Positions 39,001-46,400 of a stretch of DNA of 64,000 nucleotides are shown piece by piece. Positions within the stretch are counted from its first letter, which is position 1, and every line of letters starts with the position of its first letter. Under the pieces are notes generated by a model. The model had not been told where the DNA came from. It ran no database searches and saw nothing but the letters and a program-made list of their open reading frames with translations. The stretch is taken from NCBI GenBank assembly GCA_004794785.1, contig SJOL01006496.1, forward strand, positions 249,240 to 313,239, written 5' to 3'. A program made the translations under genes and the position numbers. This DNA comes from Opisthorchis felineus. Taxonomy: Eukaryota > Platyhelminthes > Trematoda > Opisthorchiida > Opisthorchiidae.

Positions 39001-42000
39001 AAGTTTTCGTTCGTTCTCTCTGAATGAAGCAGATTAACAAAGTATTTATGGTGATTTTACTTTCACTTCTTCACTTGTTTCCCAAGTGCAGAGTACCACT
39101 TGGAAATAACAGAGATTAAAAGGCGCGATCACTGGAAACCAGCGCAAACTGAGTTCTTTTTCGTAGTGTCTTCCCTTGAGTGGATATACTGTTTTCCGTA
39201 GATGCCACCGGATACGAAGAAACATACATCAAGGGGTGGCCCTCCTAATCAAAATAATTCAACTTGAATAGAGTAGAACGAGTAACATAATAATTGTTAA
39301 GTGACTCTGTTGGCAATCGGCTTTTCACATGAACTAGGAGACATCTGCATTTAGGCTCTATCAAGGAAGACAAAACATTCAAAGATCAAACGGATGAGAT
39401 TCGAGGAAGCATTTAGGTTACTTCTTTGTTACTACCGCAGGACGTTCCACTCCGGAAAATCTTCCATTCCTCAGTGGAGTTATACAGAACGCGCCTGATA
39501 CGTTGGAATACAGGCTTACCAGGAGCATGCGGAAACATCACAAAACCTGACTATAAATCAAGTAATTGAGCGCACATGTCTATGTCGTTTTCCGATAAGA
39601 TTTTATTTAAAGCGCAATATTACCCTAAAGGTTAGGCTCATTTACCCACTTTTACATGAAACGGTGGCCACAGCTGCGTGAGCAAGAAGCTACGCCTGGT
39701 GATTTTCTCTAAAGGTTTTCGACAATGAAATGTGAAGTGTCTTGATTCATATACCATATTAATTCCTATCATACCTTCCTTCACGCTTTTCTATATATTA
39801 GAATTCGTCTGTATCACTTTTATTGACTGGACGTTTCCCATTGTCCACAGATCGAATACAGGAGTGCGCAGTCATGGTGGTATTGGCACTATTGGCGTCC
39901 AAATAGAAAAATGTTTGAGTGGATGGTCATGGTTTCCATTCTGACTGAACACCATAAACGTAGATTTTTGGCACGGTCTTGGAGACAGTGATTCACCTCG
40001 TTAATATGTACTGATTTTTCTCTTGCTTCTAGAACCTTGTGCAACAGCTTCTACATCCAGATAGACTGAAAAGATTTACTGCCGAGAATGTGCTGAAACA
40101 TGCCTGGATTCAAAATCGGCACGATCTACCTCGAGAAATCCATTCGTCTGTCTCCCACAATTCACTCGACTCCCAAGTGAGTTTCACAGTTGACGATTTT
40201 CTTTAGTGGCCTCCTTATTCATTCAAAGTTTGCGTGGAATACCGTCAAAAAGACCGGAGCAACTGTACAAAATTGTTTTCCTCCGTTGGTTGGTAAAGGT
40301 CAATCATAATTGGTAAACAGTTGCCTATAAAGTCGGTCCAAACTTGTTCCTGTTGTCTTCAACCCTTCGTGAGGGAAGTGAGTCGAGACCACAGAAAGCC
40401 CTTATTGCAAGTACCCCCACAAAGGTTGACTCAGCATTAATTTGGGTTAGCTTAGGCCCTAATTGACCTAACATAAGATAATTCAGGTTGCTACTTCGTT
40501 GAAGTGTTTACTGAAGGTACATTAACTCTCGTAAGGACGCTCAATTCGCATACTACGATCGTGCTTCAGTGGGACAATATTATTTTGCCAAGATTTATGC
40601 TGCCTTTCAAAGGCTAAGAAACTATCTATCCCAAAAAAACTTTGTTTTTTGGCTTCCTTATTATGTCTGCTGAGAGTTTTCACCACATATGTAATGTAAG
40701 CTCTTATGTGAAATGATTGCATTACGCTCGTCGTTTCAGTTATTGTTGTTTTACCGATAGATTACAACAGGTAATAAATGTCTTCGATTGATGCGTTTTT
40801 GTTGCGCCCTGCTTCGTGAATATTGCTACTTGTGTTAATCATGTGTTCTCACAGTTTACGGACCAGCGTATGACTAAACATTGCCACGTACGTCACCTAG
40901 GACTTAAGAGAAACAGACTTGAATCTGAAAGTTTTGTGGTCATTTGGGTCATTCTGCGAACAGAAAACTTAAAACGGTGTGAATATCTTGTAGGCTATTA
41001 CCAATTTCTTCGTTCAGGTCTTGGAGAAATGGGGCTAAATCTTTATCACTGTGCGAGACGCAAGTTAACGACACAACTACTTGGGTACATAGAACTGGCG
41101 TATGTGTAGAACAGGTCAGTTCTGACTGGTTTGGTCTTGGGTCCATTTACGAACCATGTCTGTCTGATTTTGTGCGTATGCGACGTTTGAACGACATCAT
41201 CCATAAACACGATTATTCTTTTTCATAGAAAATACACGTTGGACTGACAAGTAATTTTTCATGGTGGATTCTTTTTACCTGAATGTGAACAACTGCGCAA
41301 CAGAAGCCGAAGTTCAAACCGTAGACAAGCGTTGTTCCAATCAAAGCAAATTTAGAAGTTGCTAAAACAATTAGGATAAAGGACTACGTGTAGTAAATGT
41401 CTTTACAGATCACGCATCACTTTCCGTTAGCATGCGGTCAAAGATCACGGGCTAGTTAGATGAAATTTCTGAAAACTCGCAATTCTTCTCAAGATGACAA
41501 ACCTTCACACCTGAAACACATATTTTCAACTGCATACGAACACTCGGCCGATGCGTAGTCCAGCAGTCGTCATCAGGTGACCTGTTTACCCTACGCAAAT
41601 CTCATGAACTTTAACAAAGGCATATGGCCTTGTGTAAAAAGGATTTCAGGATCTAACCGAAATTTTCAAATTGCGAATTAATACCCGTGCTTGCACTCAT
41701 TTAGTGACTCGAGAATTTCGATGAACTTACCGCAAGCCTTCTATTGTATATTGCCATGACTGTTAGGCGAATCGCGAAAAATATTGCAACACTCCGGGAA
41801 CTTCCTTGTCGTTATTTAATTCGACCCTGAAAGTAAAGGCATGAATTCATGCCAAATTAACGAGCAAGAAACCGTGGATCTTCTACTGCGCATGTTGTCG
41901 ACGCTTGGAGATTCGGAAAATCAAGCTTTTCTACAATACTGGGAGTCTTAAGAAGTCACTCAAGGCACTGGAGTGTTTTCAAAAATCTGTCAGTATTTAG

Positions 42001-42843
42001 CTTAGTGTATCAGCTCTCGTCTTCGGGTTGCAGTGACATGATTGGAGTATGCAATCTGCAGATATCCTTTTGCTACCTTGGTGTTTGTGAAGACAAACCT
42101 CTACAAGGCCGCCCAAACAAACCGAGCTTCTTTATTCTTTTCAAGAATTTCATTTACATCGGAGGCACTCTTTTTAGGCATGCGCATAGTACAAAATGCT
42201 CAAACAACGGTTCTTATGACCGTTGCACCTATTCTGTTCATTTTTTCTTTAAATTTTGTCGGAGGTGTACCCCAAAACGCTTTGTCTTTTCGTGCAGGAA
42301 AATGAAGTCGTTTGAACAAGTTGAGTTAATTTTAAATATGCATATATTGGTAATTAAGTAATGACATGGGAAGTGGTGCAAAGAATTACATTCAATTGTA
42401 ACTAGAAACTAACTTATTCGTTGCTTTTTCCTCCACAGTCCATTGGAAAATTTTTCGGAAGCGCAATGATTTTGCCACCATTCCCGATTCTGGAACCTGT
42501 CACGGCCTCCCGAATTGCAGCTCGTCGACGTCAAACTCGTGTAGGATCCATTCCAAGGACAGTTGTTATTAGACCACTCCTTAAATACGCAACCGTCAAT
42601 GCCATACCGCCAATACTTCCCTCCTCCTCAAGTTGTATAAGCTCGTTCACCTTACCTAGAATTCATTTGCCCGACCAAGTGTGTACAGAATTACCAAGAT
42701 CGGCAGATCCTTGGACAAGCGCTCAAACCGACGAGCGCTACTTTAGTTCGACGACCTTCGTATTGAACAATCACGAAACCAGAAAAAAATTCTACACATC
42801 CAATCAAGGTGATATGGCTGGACTACACCGCGTGCCTGTTTAA
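2814..42843 (+). CDS. RPS6KA: p90 ribosomal S6 kinase (RSK), 5'-partial, 11 exons, with a degenerate C-terminal kinase domain
   Basis: RSKs are two-kinase proteins acting downstream of ERK: ERK docks on the tail, the C-terminal kinase phosphorylates a hydrophobic motif, PDK1 then activates the N-terminal AGC kinase, which phosphorylates substrates in cytoplasm and nucleus. Joining 2814-3071, 10008-10096, 13245-13409, 15537-15623, 21916-22277, 23558-23647, 28398-28556, 34305-34448, 35386-35571, 40033-40176 and 42439-42843 gives 695 residues plus stop. All introns are GT-AG and every phase matches. Layout: N-kinase C-lobe about 1-140, hydrophobic motif around Ser189, linker 200-290, second kinase domain about 290-545, docking motif 586-595, then an extra tail. 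The N-terminal kinase keeps DFG, the PDK1-site Ser and APE. The second domain lacks the Gly loop, HRD, DFG and APE. RSK rather than MSK fits the activation segment and the basic tail. The start codon and N-lobe lie left of the window. Family assignment is firm; loss of activity is inferred. Confidence 0.93.
4340..5860 (+). mobile_element. Decayed RTE-like non-LTR retrotransposon, AP-endonuclease part
   Basis: Read across frames on the plus strand, the order of conserved pieces is that of the RTE-type endonuclease. [10 protein letters not shown] stretch (about 4517-4545) comes first, then [15 protein letters not shown] (about 4566-4610), LISTYAPTL (4622-4648), [13 protein letters not shown] (equivalent of LGDFNARVG, about 4724-4761) and TTWMHPSS (about 4906-4929). 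[12 protein letters not shown] follows (about 4945-4982), then a linker ending near [15 protein letters not shown] (about 5399-5440). Many stops and frameshifts make it inactive. Downstream RT motifs are not convincing. Boundaries are approximate; no target-site duplication was found. Confidence 0.75.
6787..6870 (+). mobile_element. Possible LINE reverse-transcriptase N-terminal scrap
   Basis: The frame reads [21 protein letters not shown], which resembles the segment just before the reverse transcriptase domain in CR1/Jockey-type elements (acidic helix, then a lysine-glycine turn). It could be the tail of the element at 4340 or a separate insertion. It is short, so the call is weak. Confidence 0.35.
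10008..10096 (+). CDS. RPS6KA: RSK exon b: N-terminal kinase, end of the C-lobe
   Basis: The short exon (89 nt) completes the split Arg and reads [20 protein letters not shown] and on to [10 protein letters not shown], the highly conserved RSK segment before the AGC tail. The acceptor is a pyrimidine-rich TCTCCAG and the donor is GTACGT. It ends one base into a Gly codon, which matches the next exon. Confidence 0.95.
10097..13244 (+). other. RSK intron (3.1 kb)
   Basis: The donor GTACGT and acceptor CCCTAG are clear. Overlapping open frames on both strands around 11084-11596 show no recognisable domain and no exon-like borders. Nothing else is identified. Confidence 0.8.
13245..13409 (+). 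CDS. RPS6KA: RSK exon c: kinase-domain end and AGC tail
   Basis: After an acceptor CCCTAG the exon completes Gly and continues [20 protein letters not shown], the usual HPFF/W element ending AGC kinase domains. The IPAPFIP element of the AGC tail follows. The downstream part, about twenty residues rich in Ser, Thr and Pro, is poorly conserved. The donor is GTAAGC; the exon ends one base into a Glu codon. Confidence 0.92.
13410..15536 (+). other. RSK intron (2.1 kb)
   Basis: Bounded by GTAAGC and TTTTTTTCTAG. An 80-codon open frame at 15191-15433 looks moderately protein-like but has no recognisable motif. Nothing else is identified. Confidence 0.8.
15537..15623 (+). CDS. RPS6KA: RSK exon d: turn-motif region and hydrophobic motif
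   Basis: This 87-nt exon follows TTTTTTTCTAG. It contains an ESPD sequence that may stand in for the turn-motif Ser-Pro sites, then [12 protein letters not shown]. The Ser at 15590-15592 (residue 189) is the hydrophobic-motif phosphosite (FxxFSY), which when phosphorylated recruits PDK1 in characterised RSKs. The donor is GTAACA; the exon ends one base into a codon. Confidence 0.92.
15624..21915 (+). other. RSK intron (6.3 kb) containing a candidate alternative terminal exon
   Basis: Bounded by GTAACA and TACAG. Apart from the candidate exon at 18555-18781, no coding or mobile-element signal is recognised. AATAAA occurs at 19530-19535 and again near 19605. Confidence 0.75.
18555..18781 (+). 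CDS. Candidate alternative terminal exon, product not recognised
   Basis: An open frame follows a CTTTCAG acceptor. With the one base left over from RSK exon d it reads on in frame for about 75 residues, including [20 protein letters not shown], and ends in TAA at 18779-18781. The peptide is leucine-rich and probably helical. The DNA after the stop is pyrimidine-rich like a 3' untranslated region, with AATAAA about 750 bases on. It could be an alternative RSK end that omits the second kinase domain, the last exon of a nested gene, or chance. No family is recognised. Confidence 0.3.
21916..22277 (+). CDS. RPS6KA: RSK exon e: linker and N-lobe start of the C-terminal kinase domain
   Basis: The phase-1 acceptor TACAG joins exactly to the previous donor. 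Residues 201 to about 285 are a divergent polar linker with an RDRRQSV site (Ser at 22032-22034). The second kinase domain then starts at [12 protein letters not shown]. Aligned with canonical RSK without gaps, the glycine-loop GxGSYS position is EQSNNT (within 22209-22229), so all glycines are gone. RRCVH and the ATP-anchoring Lys (22275-22277) are kept. The donor GTACGT lies 19 bases before the assembly gap. Confidence 0.88.
22297..23175. other. Assembly gap (879 N)
   Basis: The run of N begins 19 bases after the donor of RSK exon e. It is followed by five GAT repeats (23176-23190), so a simple repeat may have caused the gap. Because exons e and f align to RSK without a missing residue, the gap holds intron only, unless an alternative exon lies there. 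Long open frames reported through the N run are artefacts. Confidence 0.95.
23558..23647 (+). CDS. RPS6KA: RSK exon f: C-terminal kinase domain, helix C
   Basis: This 90-nt phase-0 exon lies between TTCAG and GTAAGT. It reads [20 protein letters not shown], then VKHVITLFD, matching the RSK helix C region residue for residue in spacing, including the Glu pair at 23588-23593 that would bridge the ATP-anchoring Lys. It continues directly from the Lys of exon e, so no coding sequence is missing in the N-gap between them. Confidence 0.92.
23648..28397 (+). other. RSK intron (4.7 kb)
   Basis: Bounded by GTAAGT and GCCTCAG. Frames at 24160-24471 and 25634-26120 show no recognisable domain. No mobile element was identified. 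Confidence 0.8.
28398..28556 (+). CDS. RPS6KA: RSK exon g: C-terminal kinase domain, hinge to helix E
   Basis: The phase-0 exon (53 codons) follows GCCTCAG and ends before GTAAGT. It contains the hinge element [18 protein letters not shown] and helix E ending VLHENG, immediately before the catalytic loop. It is well conserved with RSK and other CaMK-type kinases, which shows that the fold is under selection although catalysis appears lost downstream. Confidence 0.93.
29540..29583. repeat. Irregular AGAAGTTA tandem repeat
   Basis: Four to five copies of AGAAGTTA or GAAGTTA with short spacers occur in about 44 bases, directly visible in the sequence. Confidence 0.7.
30738..30905 (+). other. 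Exon-like segment inside an RSK intron, product not recognised
   Basis: A 168-base open stretch lies between TTTTCAG and GTGAGT. In its open frame (first base completing a codon, two bases left over) it reads protein-like sequence including [20 protein letters not shown] and [13 protein letters not shown]. The flanking RSK exons are phase 0, and in that phase the segment meets a TGA after about 28 codons. It is therefore not a simple coding cassette of RSK. It may be an exon of a nested gene, a poison exon, or chance. Confidence 0.25.
32650..32722 (+). repeat. tRNA-like sequence, possible tRNA-derived SINE
   Basis: A TAGCTCAGTTATC stretch (box A-like, 32657-32670) is followed about 30 bases later by GAGTTCGAATCCC (box B-like, 32700-32712). 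The T-arm can form with one mismatch. The D-stem and acceptor stem do not pair well, so it is not an intact tRNA gene. A decayed tRNA-derived SINE or tRNA pseudogene is the best reading. Confidence 0.35.
34305..34448 (+). CDS. RPS6KA: RSK exon h: catalytic loop and magnesium-binding segment, degenerate
   Basis: The exon starts after TTTTTCATAAAG and ends before GTAAGT (48 codons, phase 0). It reads [13 protein letters not shown] where RSKs have the HRDLKPSN loop. Catalytic Asp, the loop Lys and the Mg-binding Asn are therefore Asn, Asn and Ser (HGN at 34311-34319). The DFG motif is DFA (34383-34391). The activation segment that follows is rich in Ser and Gly, and no LMTPC-type Thr phosphosite is seen. 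The frame is open and splice sites are intact, so this is substitution in a maintained exon, not a pseudogene break. Confidence 0.9.
34449..35385 (+). other. RSK intron (0.9 kb)
   Basis: The shortest intron, bounded by GTAAGT and TCTGTAG, separates the DFA segment from the APG segment. I searched it for an extra exon that could restore the activation loop and APE motif and saw none. Confidence 0.8.
35386..35571 (+). CDS. RPS6KA: RSK exon i: C-terminal kinase domain, helices F to H, APE motif lost
   Basis: The exon lies between TCTGTAG and GTATGT (62 codons, phase 0). It begins [20 protein letters not shown]. The segment linking the P+1 loop to helix F is about eight residues shorter than in RSK, and APE has become APG. 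The helix F Asp (DDMW) is kept, then LLDMLLGR. The following TPF region and insert are divergent. This supports a structurally retained, catalytically altered C-lobe. Confidence 0.88.
35572..40032 (+). other. RSK intron (4.5 kb)
   Basis: Bounded by GTATGT and CTTCTAG. Overlapping open frames at 36818-37156 lie in pyrimidine-rich DNA and match nothing. No mobile element is recognised. Confidence 0.8.
40033..40176 (+). CDS. RPS6KA: RSK exon j: C-terminal kinase domain, last helix
   Basis: The phase-0 exon lies between TTCTAG and [26 protein letters not shown] followed by LKHAWI is the classical end of a CaMK-type domain (subdomain XI with its Arg and the HPW-like HAW). The low-complexity Ser/His/Asp tail that follows leads into the docking exon. 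Confidence 0.93.
40177..42438 (+). other. RSK intron (2.3 kb)
   Basis: Bounded by GTGAGT and CTCCACAG. Open frames at 40816-41109 and 42005-42361 have no recognisable domain. Confidence 0.8.
42439..42843 (+). CDS. RPS6KA: RSK exon k: C-terminal ERK-docking motif, extended tail and stop
   Basis: Acceptor CTCCACAG is followed by [20 protein letters not shown], then [10 protein letters not shown] (residues 586-595), which sits where RSKs have the LAQRRVRKL ERK-docking motif and keeps its basic cluster. Canonical RSKs stop a few residues later with a PDZ-binding STTL end. Here the frame continues about 95 residues, rich in Ser, Thr and Pro, and ends GLHRVPV before TAA at 42841-42843. The extension matches nothing I recognise. 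The long open frame and strong acceptor support it. Confidence 0.88.
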   Translation, partial: SIGKFFGSAMILPPFPILEPVTASRIAARRRQTRVGSIPRTVVIRPLLKYATVNAIPPILPSSSSCISSFTLPRIHLPDQVCTELPRSADPWTSAQTDERYFSSTTFVLNNHETRKKFYTSNQGDMAGLHRVPV

Positions 42844-43423
42844 CGGCATGGCTCGTTATCTAGCTGGCATTGTTTTCATATCTCGCATCGGACAAGACAA
42901 ACCAGTCGACGATGTACAATTACTATGGTCTTTCAGGTTCTTTAGTGCGGTCATTCACAGATGTATTTACTGCTCTGTATTTTTCTAGACTCGAAGGCTT
43001 TATCCTTTATTCTGTCGCCAAGGAACATGCAAATGCTTAGTGTCAACTTCTCACGTTTAGTTCTTCCCCCATGATCATCGTAAGTTTTTCTACTATAATC
43101 TGGAGAAAGTGAGGGATATTAGCTGAGTTTGAGTGAATACTAGATTTATGGGAGTGAGGCCACTTACTTTGTTTTGCAATATTTCGATCACATATCAATG
43201 AACGGAACCAGATTAAACCAGATGTCCAACAGCTACAGTTATCCAACTCTAAGGAAGAATGACCCCCTGAGTGATCACTTTCGGTTGGTACTAACATACA
43301 CGTGTTTACGTTCACAACGCATAAGGTTTTGTCAGTCTTTCGACTGAAACCTCTCTACAGCAGATAACCGTGTCCGGACTTGATGAAACTGGGGCCATCG
43401 AAGATATCTATTTATGCATGCAT

Positions 43424-43429
43424 AATAAA
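43424..43429 (+). promoter_or_regulatory. Candidate polyadenylation signal AATAAA of the RSK gene
   Basis: This is the first canonical AATAAA I see downstream of the RSK stop, giving a 3' untranslated region of about 0.6 kb. A transcript end would be needed to confirm it. Confidence 0.35.
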
Positions 43430-46400
43430 GGCTAAAAAGCAAAATCAAATACGTGATTTATCCACTTTACTTGACTAATTCGGGAGAAGTTTGAAAATGA
43501 ACTGGTCAAAAAAACAGCTAACACCATTGTTCCAGTACAACAACCGTATGGCTTTTTCTCGATACAATGAAGAACAGCAACTCAAACGCAGAAAGGCATA
43601 GAGTTAACCGAGTTGGTTCACTGATAACAACTCCACCGTTTAACTTTGACAAGGTAGGTATGCTTTGGTATATGGGTCGCACGGTGCGCTTCTTGACTAG
43701 AGGTATTCTCTCCAGAACTGATGCTGTTTACATTTAGTATACAGTGAATGGATACACTCAGTATGTGTGGATGTTCGCAAGTTTCTTGCTCCTGAATTAA
43801 TCGGACAAACCCGGTAACCATTTTTACAATGCTACATCATGAAGTCAAGTAGGCGTGAGGTACGCTCGGCAGTCGTAAGTTGTCACTCTCGGTATTTAGC
43901 GTCATTAGTGTGCAACAGTGTTTAAGATCGAACATCTCACTTAAGTTACTTGTATACAGCATCCGTCGCGTGCTATTACAAAAAACAATTCCTCTGAAGG
44001 TAAAAGTCTTGGGCCCGCTTGTACCAGCTAGGAAAAACAGCCTGGTTCTGTAGACCAAAACGAGATACTTCCAGTGACTAAATCAGTGGGCTACCCAGTT
44101 TTCTCATCACAGCCTAATTTCTAGGGGATGAGATCAAATGTATTTTTATTGGTAGGTAACAGGTTACGTGGAAAATCAAAATCATCTTCTTGTCCACCTG
44201 TGCTAATGAGTGAGAGCGTTAAATATTGCACTGTTTTTATTTTTAGCGTTAGCATCTGGTCTAACTCTCGATATTGCTATTTTGTTCACTCTTTAAGCTG
44301 GACGTACACTCCAGTTAGTACCTTTAAACCGAAACTAAGTTTTGCTCTATATGTTACCATAATATATATGACATGCATCGAGATAGAATCATAAGATCTA
44401 CGTTTTCTTTCACGACAATTCTGAGTGCGAATGAAATAGAAAGGTTCGATCGATAAGAAATGAATACCGTTGAAACTGAAATACAGAAGAGTACCACATT
44501 GTTAAGCAGGCCACAAAGCGCTTTAAAGGAGGTTTTAACTAGAATTCGTCCTTCAGAGCTCTCACGATAAAATGACATCTTGATGTGGTGTCCAGTTTTG
44601 TCGCATCCAATCTCCAATTCACAATTTATTTTACGTAAGTTTGTGCCAGAAGTAAGTCATGGGTGTCGTTTCTAAAGCAAATTATAGCCGTAGGTTAAAA
44701 ACTATTATTTACATTTTTACTGGAGTTGTGACAGAAAATACTAGTAGTGGTATAAACCTTTTGTGGCTTCAGTTAAAAGTATGGTATTGATACAGAAGGA
44801 AAAAGCCCCTGCAGGACAATCCCGACCATGGTGTTTCGTCGGCTTGTGGAATGGACAAACTGACTAAACAGAATTCTTAGTAACATTAACGCGTACATCC
44901 GGGAGCTGAATAATTACGGATTGAAGCTATTTACCACGGATAGAAAAGAGGTTAGGATTGTGTCTATACCTCAATCAAGGCCTGCCTTCTGTTGCTTCGC
45001 ATGAAGATGTTGAACTTGCACTACCGCAGCACCGCTGCGCCACTTCTCAGCGACGGAACTTTTGGGACAAAGTTGTCTAGCTCAACCATCAAGTCCCTAA
45101 TCTCTATCTCGTTCAGACTTCACAGAATGTACTAGAGCGGCGAGCCTATGACCCGGACACTGGGCCTGTACTTGTTCTGGGATGGATCTAAAAGAATGCT
45201 GTCCGAAGGCCGTGAAGCGTTATTAAAATCTCCCTACTGAAAGGTATTATTGGGAAGTCCCAAAACTTTACTGTCTCTTTTTTATTTGATCATGTTGTTG
45301 CTACATTTGTTCAAATTGTTAGTCCCTGAAACAGTGGCGATTTTCTATCACCTACTGACCAGCAGTTACACTATTCTTTGCAGCAAGACAAACTTGTGAT
45401 GGTAGAAACAGGTGGCCCTCGTATTTTGCCATGTATAATGATGTTGTGGTTTTAGTAATCAACTCTGCGTCGCGTGCAACCGTCCGCGAGAAAGCCACAC
45501 TAACAATCCTGACAGTCCGTAGTACTGCGCTTACACGGTGTTATGGGATGATCACAATGTCCATCGTTGGTCAGACCTAGCCAAACAATACCTAGAATTA
45601 GCTGTCAGTGTTTGTACCTAAGATGCCTCTCCTAAGTACTCGGGGCCACCAGATGTCTACTTGCATGCTTCATGTCTTGCAAGCATGTTTACATGCTTAT
45701 AGTCGCTTAAATGAACACTTGGGGAGAACCAGTTCAGCAGGTCGATGGCTGCCAAACTTCACCGTACTGTTCACTCCTCAGTCTCTTTTCCTGGGGTACG
45801 GAGCATTCAGGTTCAAGCTAACGGTTTAAACCTGCTATATAACAGTTAGCTGCCCATAAAGTTTTGACCCAGCTGGTATGCTGGCTCTGTCATCTATCAC
45901 TTCCTTGAATCCATTATTTTTCCGTTCCCGTGTGAGTGATTTTTTCTTACGAATCTTCTTAAGGCTACGAAAGAGAAGCTAAAATCGCGTTCCACATATT
46001 CGAAGGCCTTATGAATTGTGCAAAACTCGTATTTTGTTCCACAATGTTAAGCAGGACTCAAATATTCGAGCTGAATTCAGGATAAAATCAGGCGTCTTCA
46101 AAATCCCCTCCATTGCGGAACGAGATATTACTGTTCGAAATTTACTAGCAAGTCAGTATACTGATCTAGACTGAAGCATAAATCTGCCTATAATGTTTCG
46201 AAGAAAGCACATTGCCACTACAGTCCTGAACTTTAGATTGAACGCATAGACAATTTGTAGGCTGCATGGAATTGAACTTCGAAGTGACCTCCCACCTGAC
46301 TTTTTATAGGAAATACTTTTGTGCTTACTCGTGAGTAATACAGAATGACGCGGCATGCTCGTCATTTCCAGGTCTCTTTGAGTCTATCGACGCGCCTGGT

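Noticed and set aside
2814..42843. Assignment as MSK instead of RSK
   Set aside because: The activation segment, the [11 protein letters not shown] stretch and the basic docking tail fit RSK better. MSK-type insertions before DWWS are absent.
2814..42843. The locus as a pseudogene because of the lost catalytic motifs
   Set aside because: All eleven exons are open, splice sites are intact, phases match and the N-terminal kinase is fully conserved. Damage is confined to catalytic residues of one domain.
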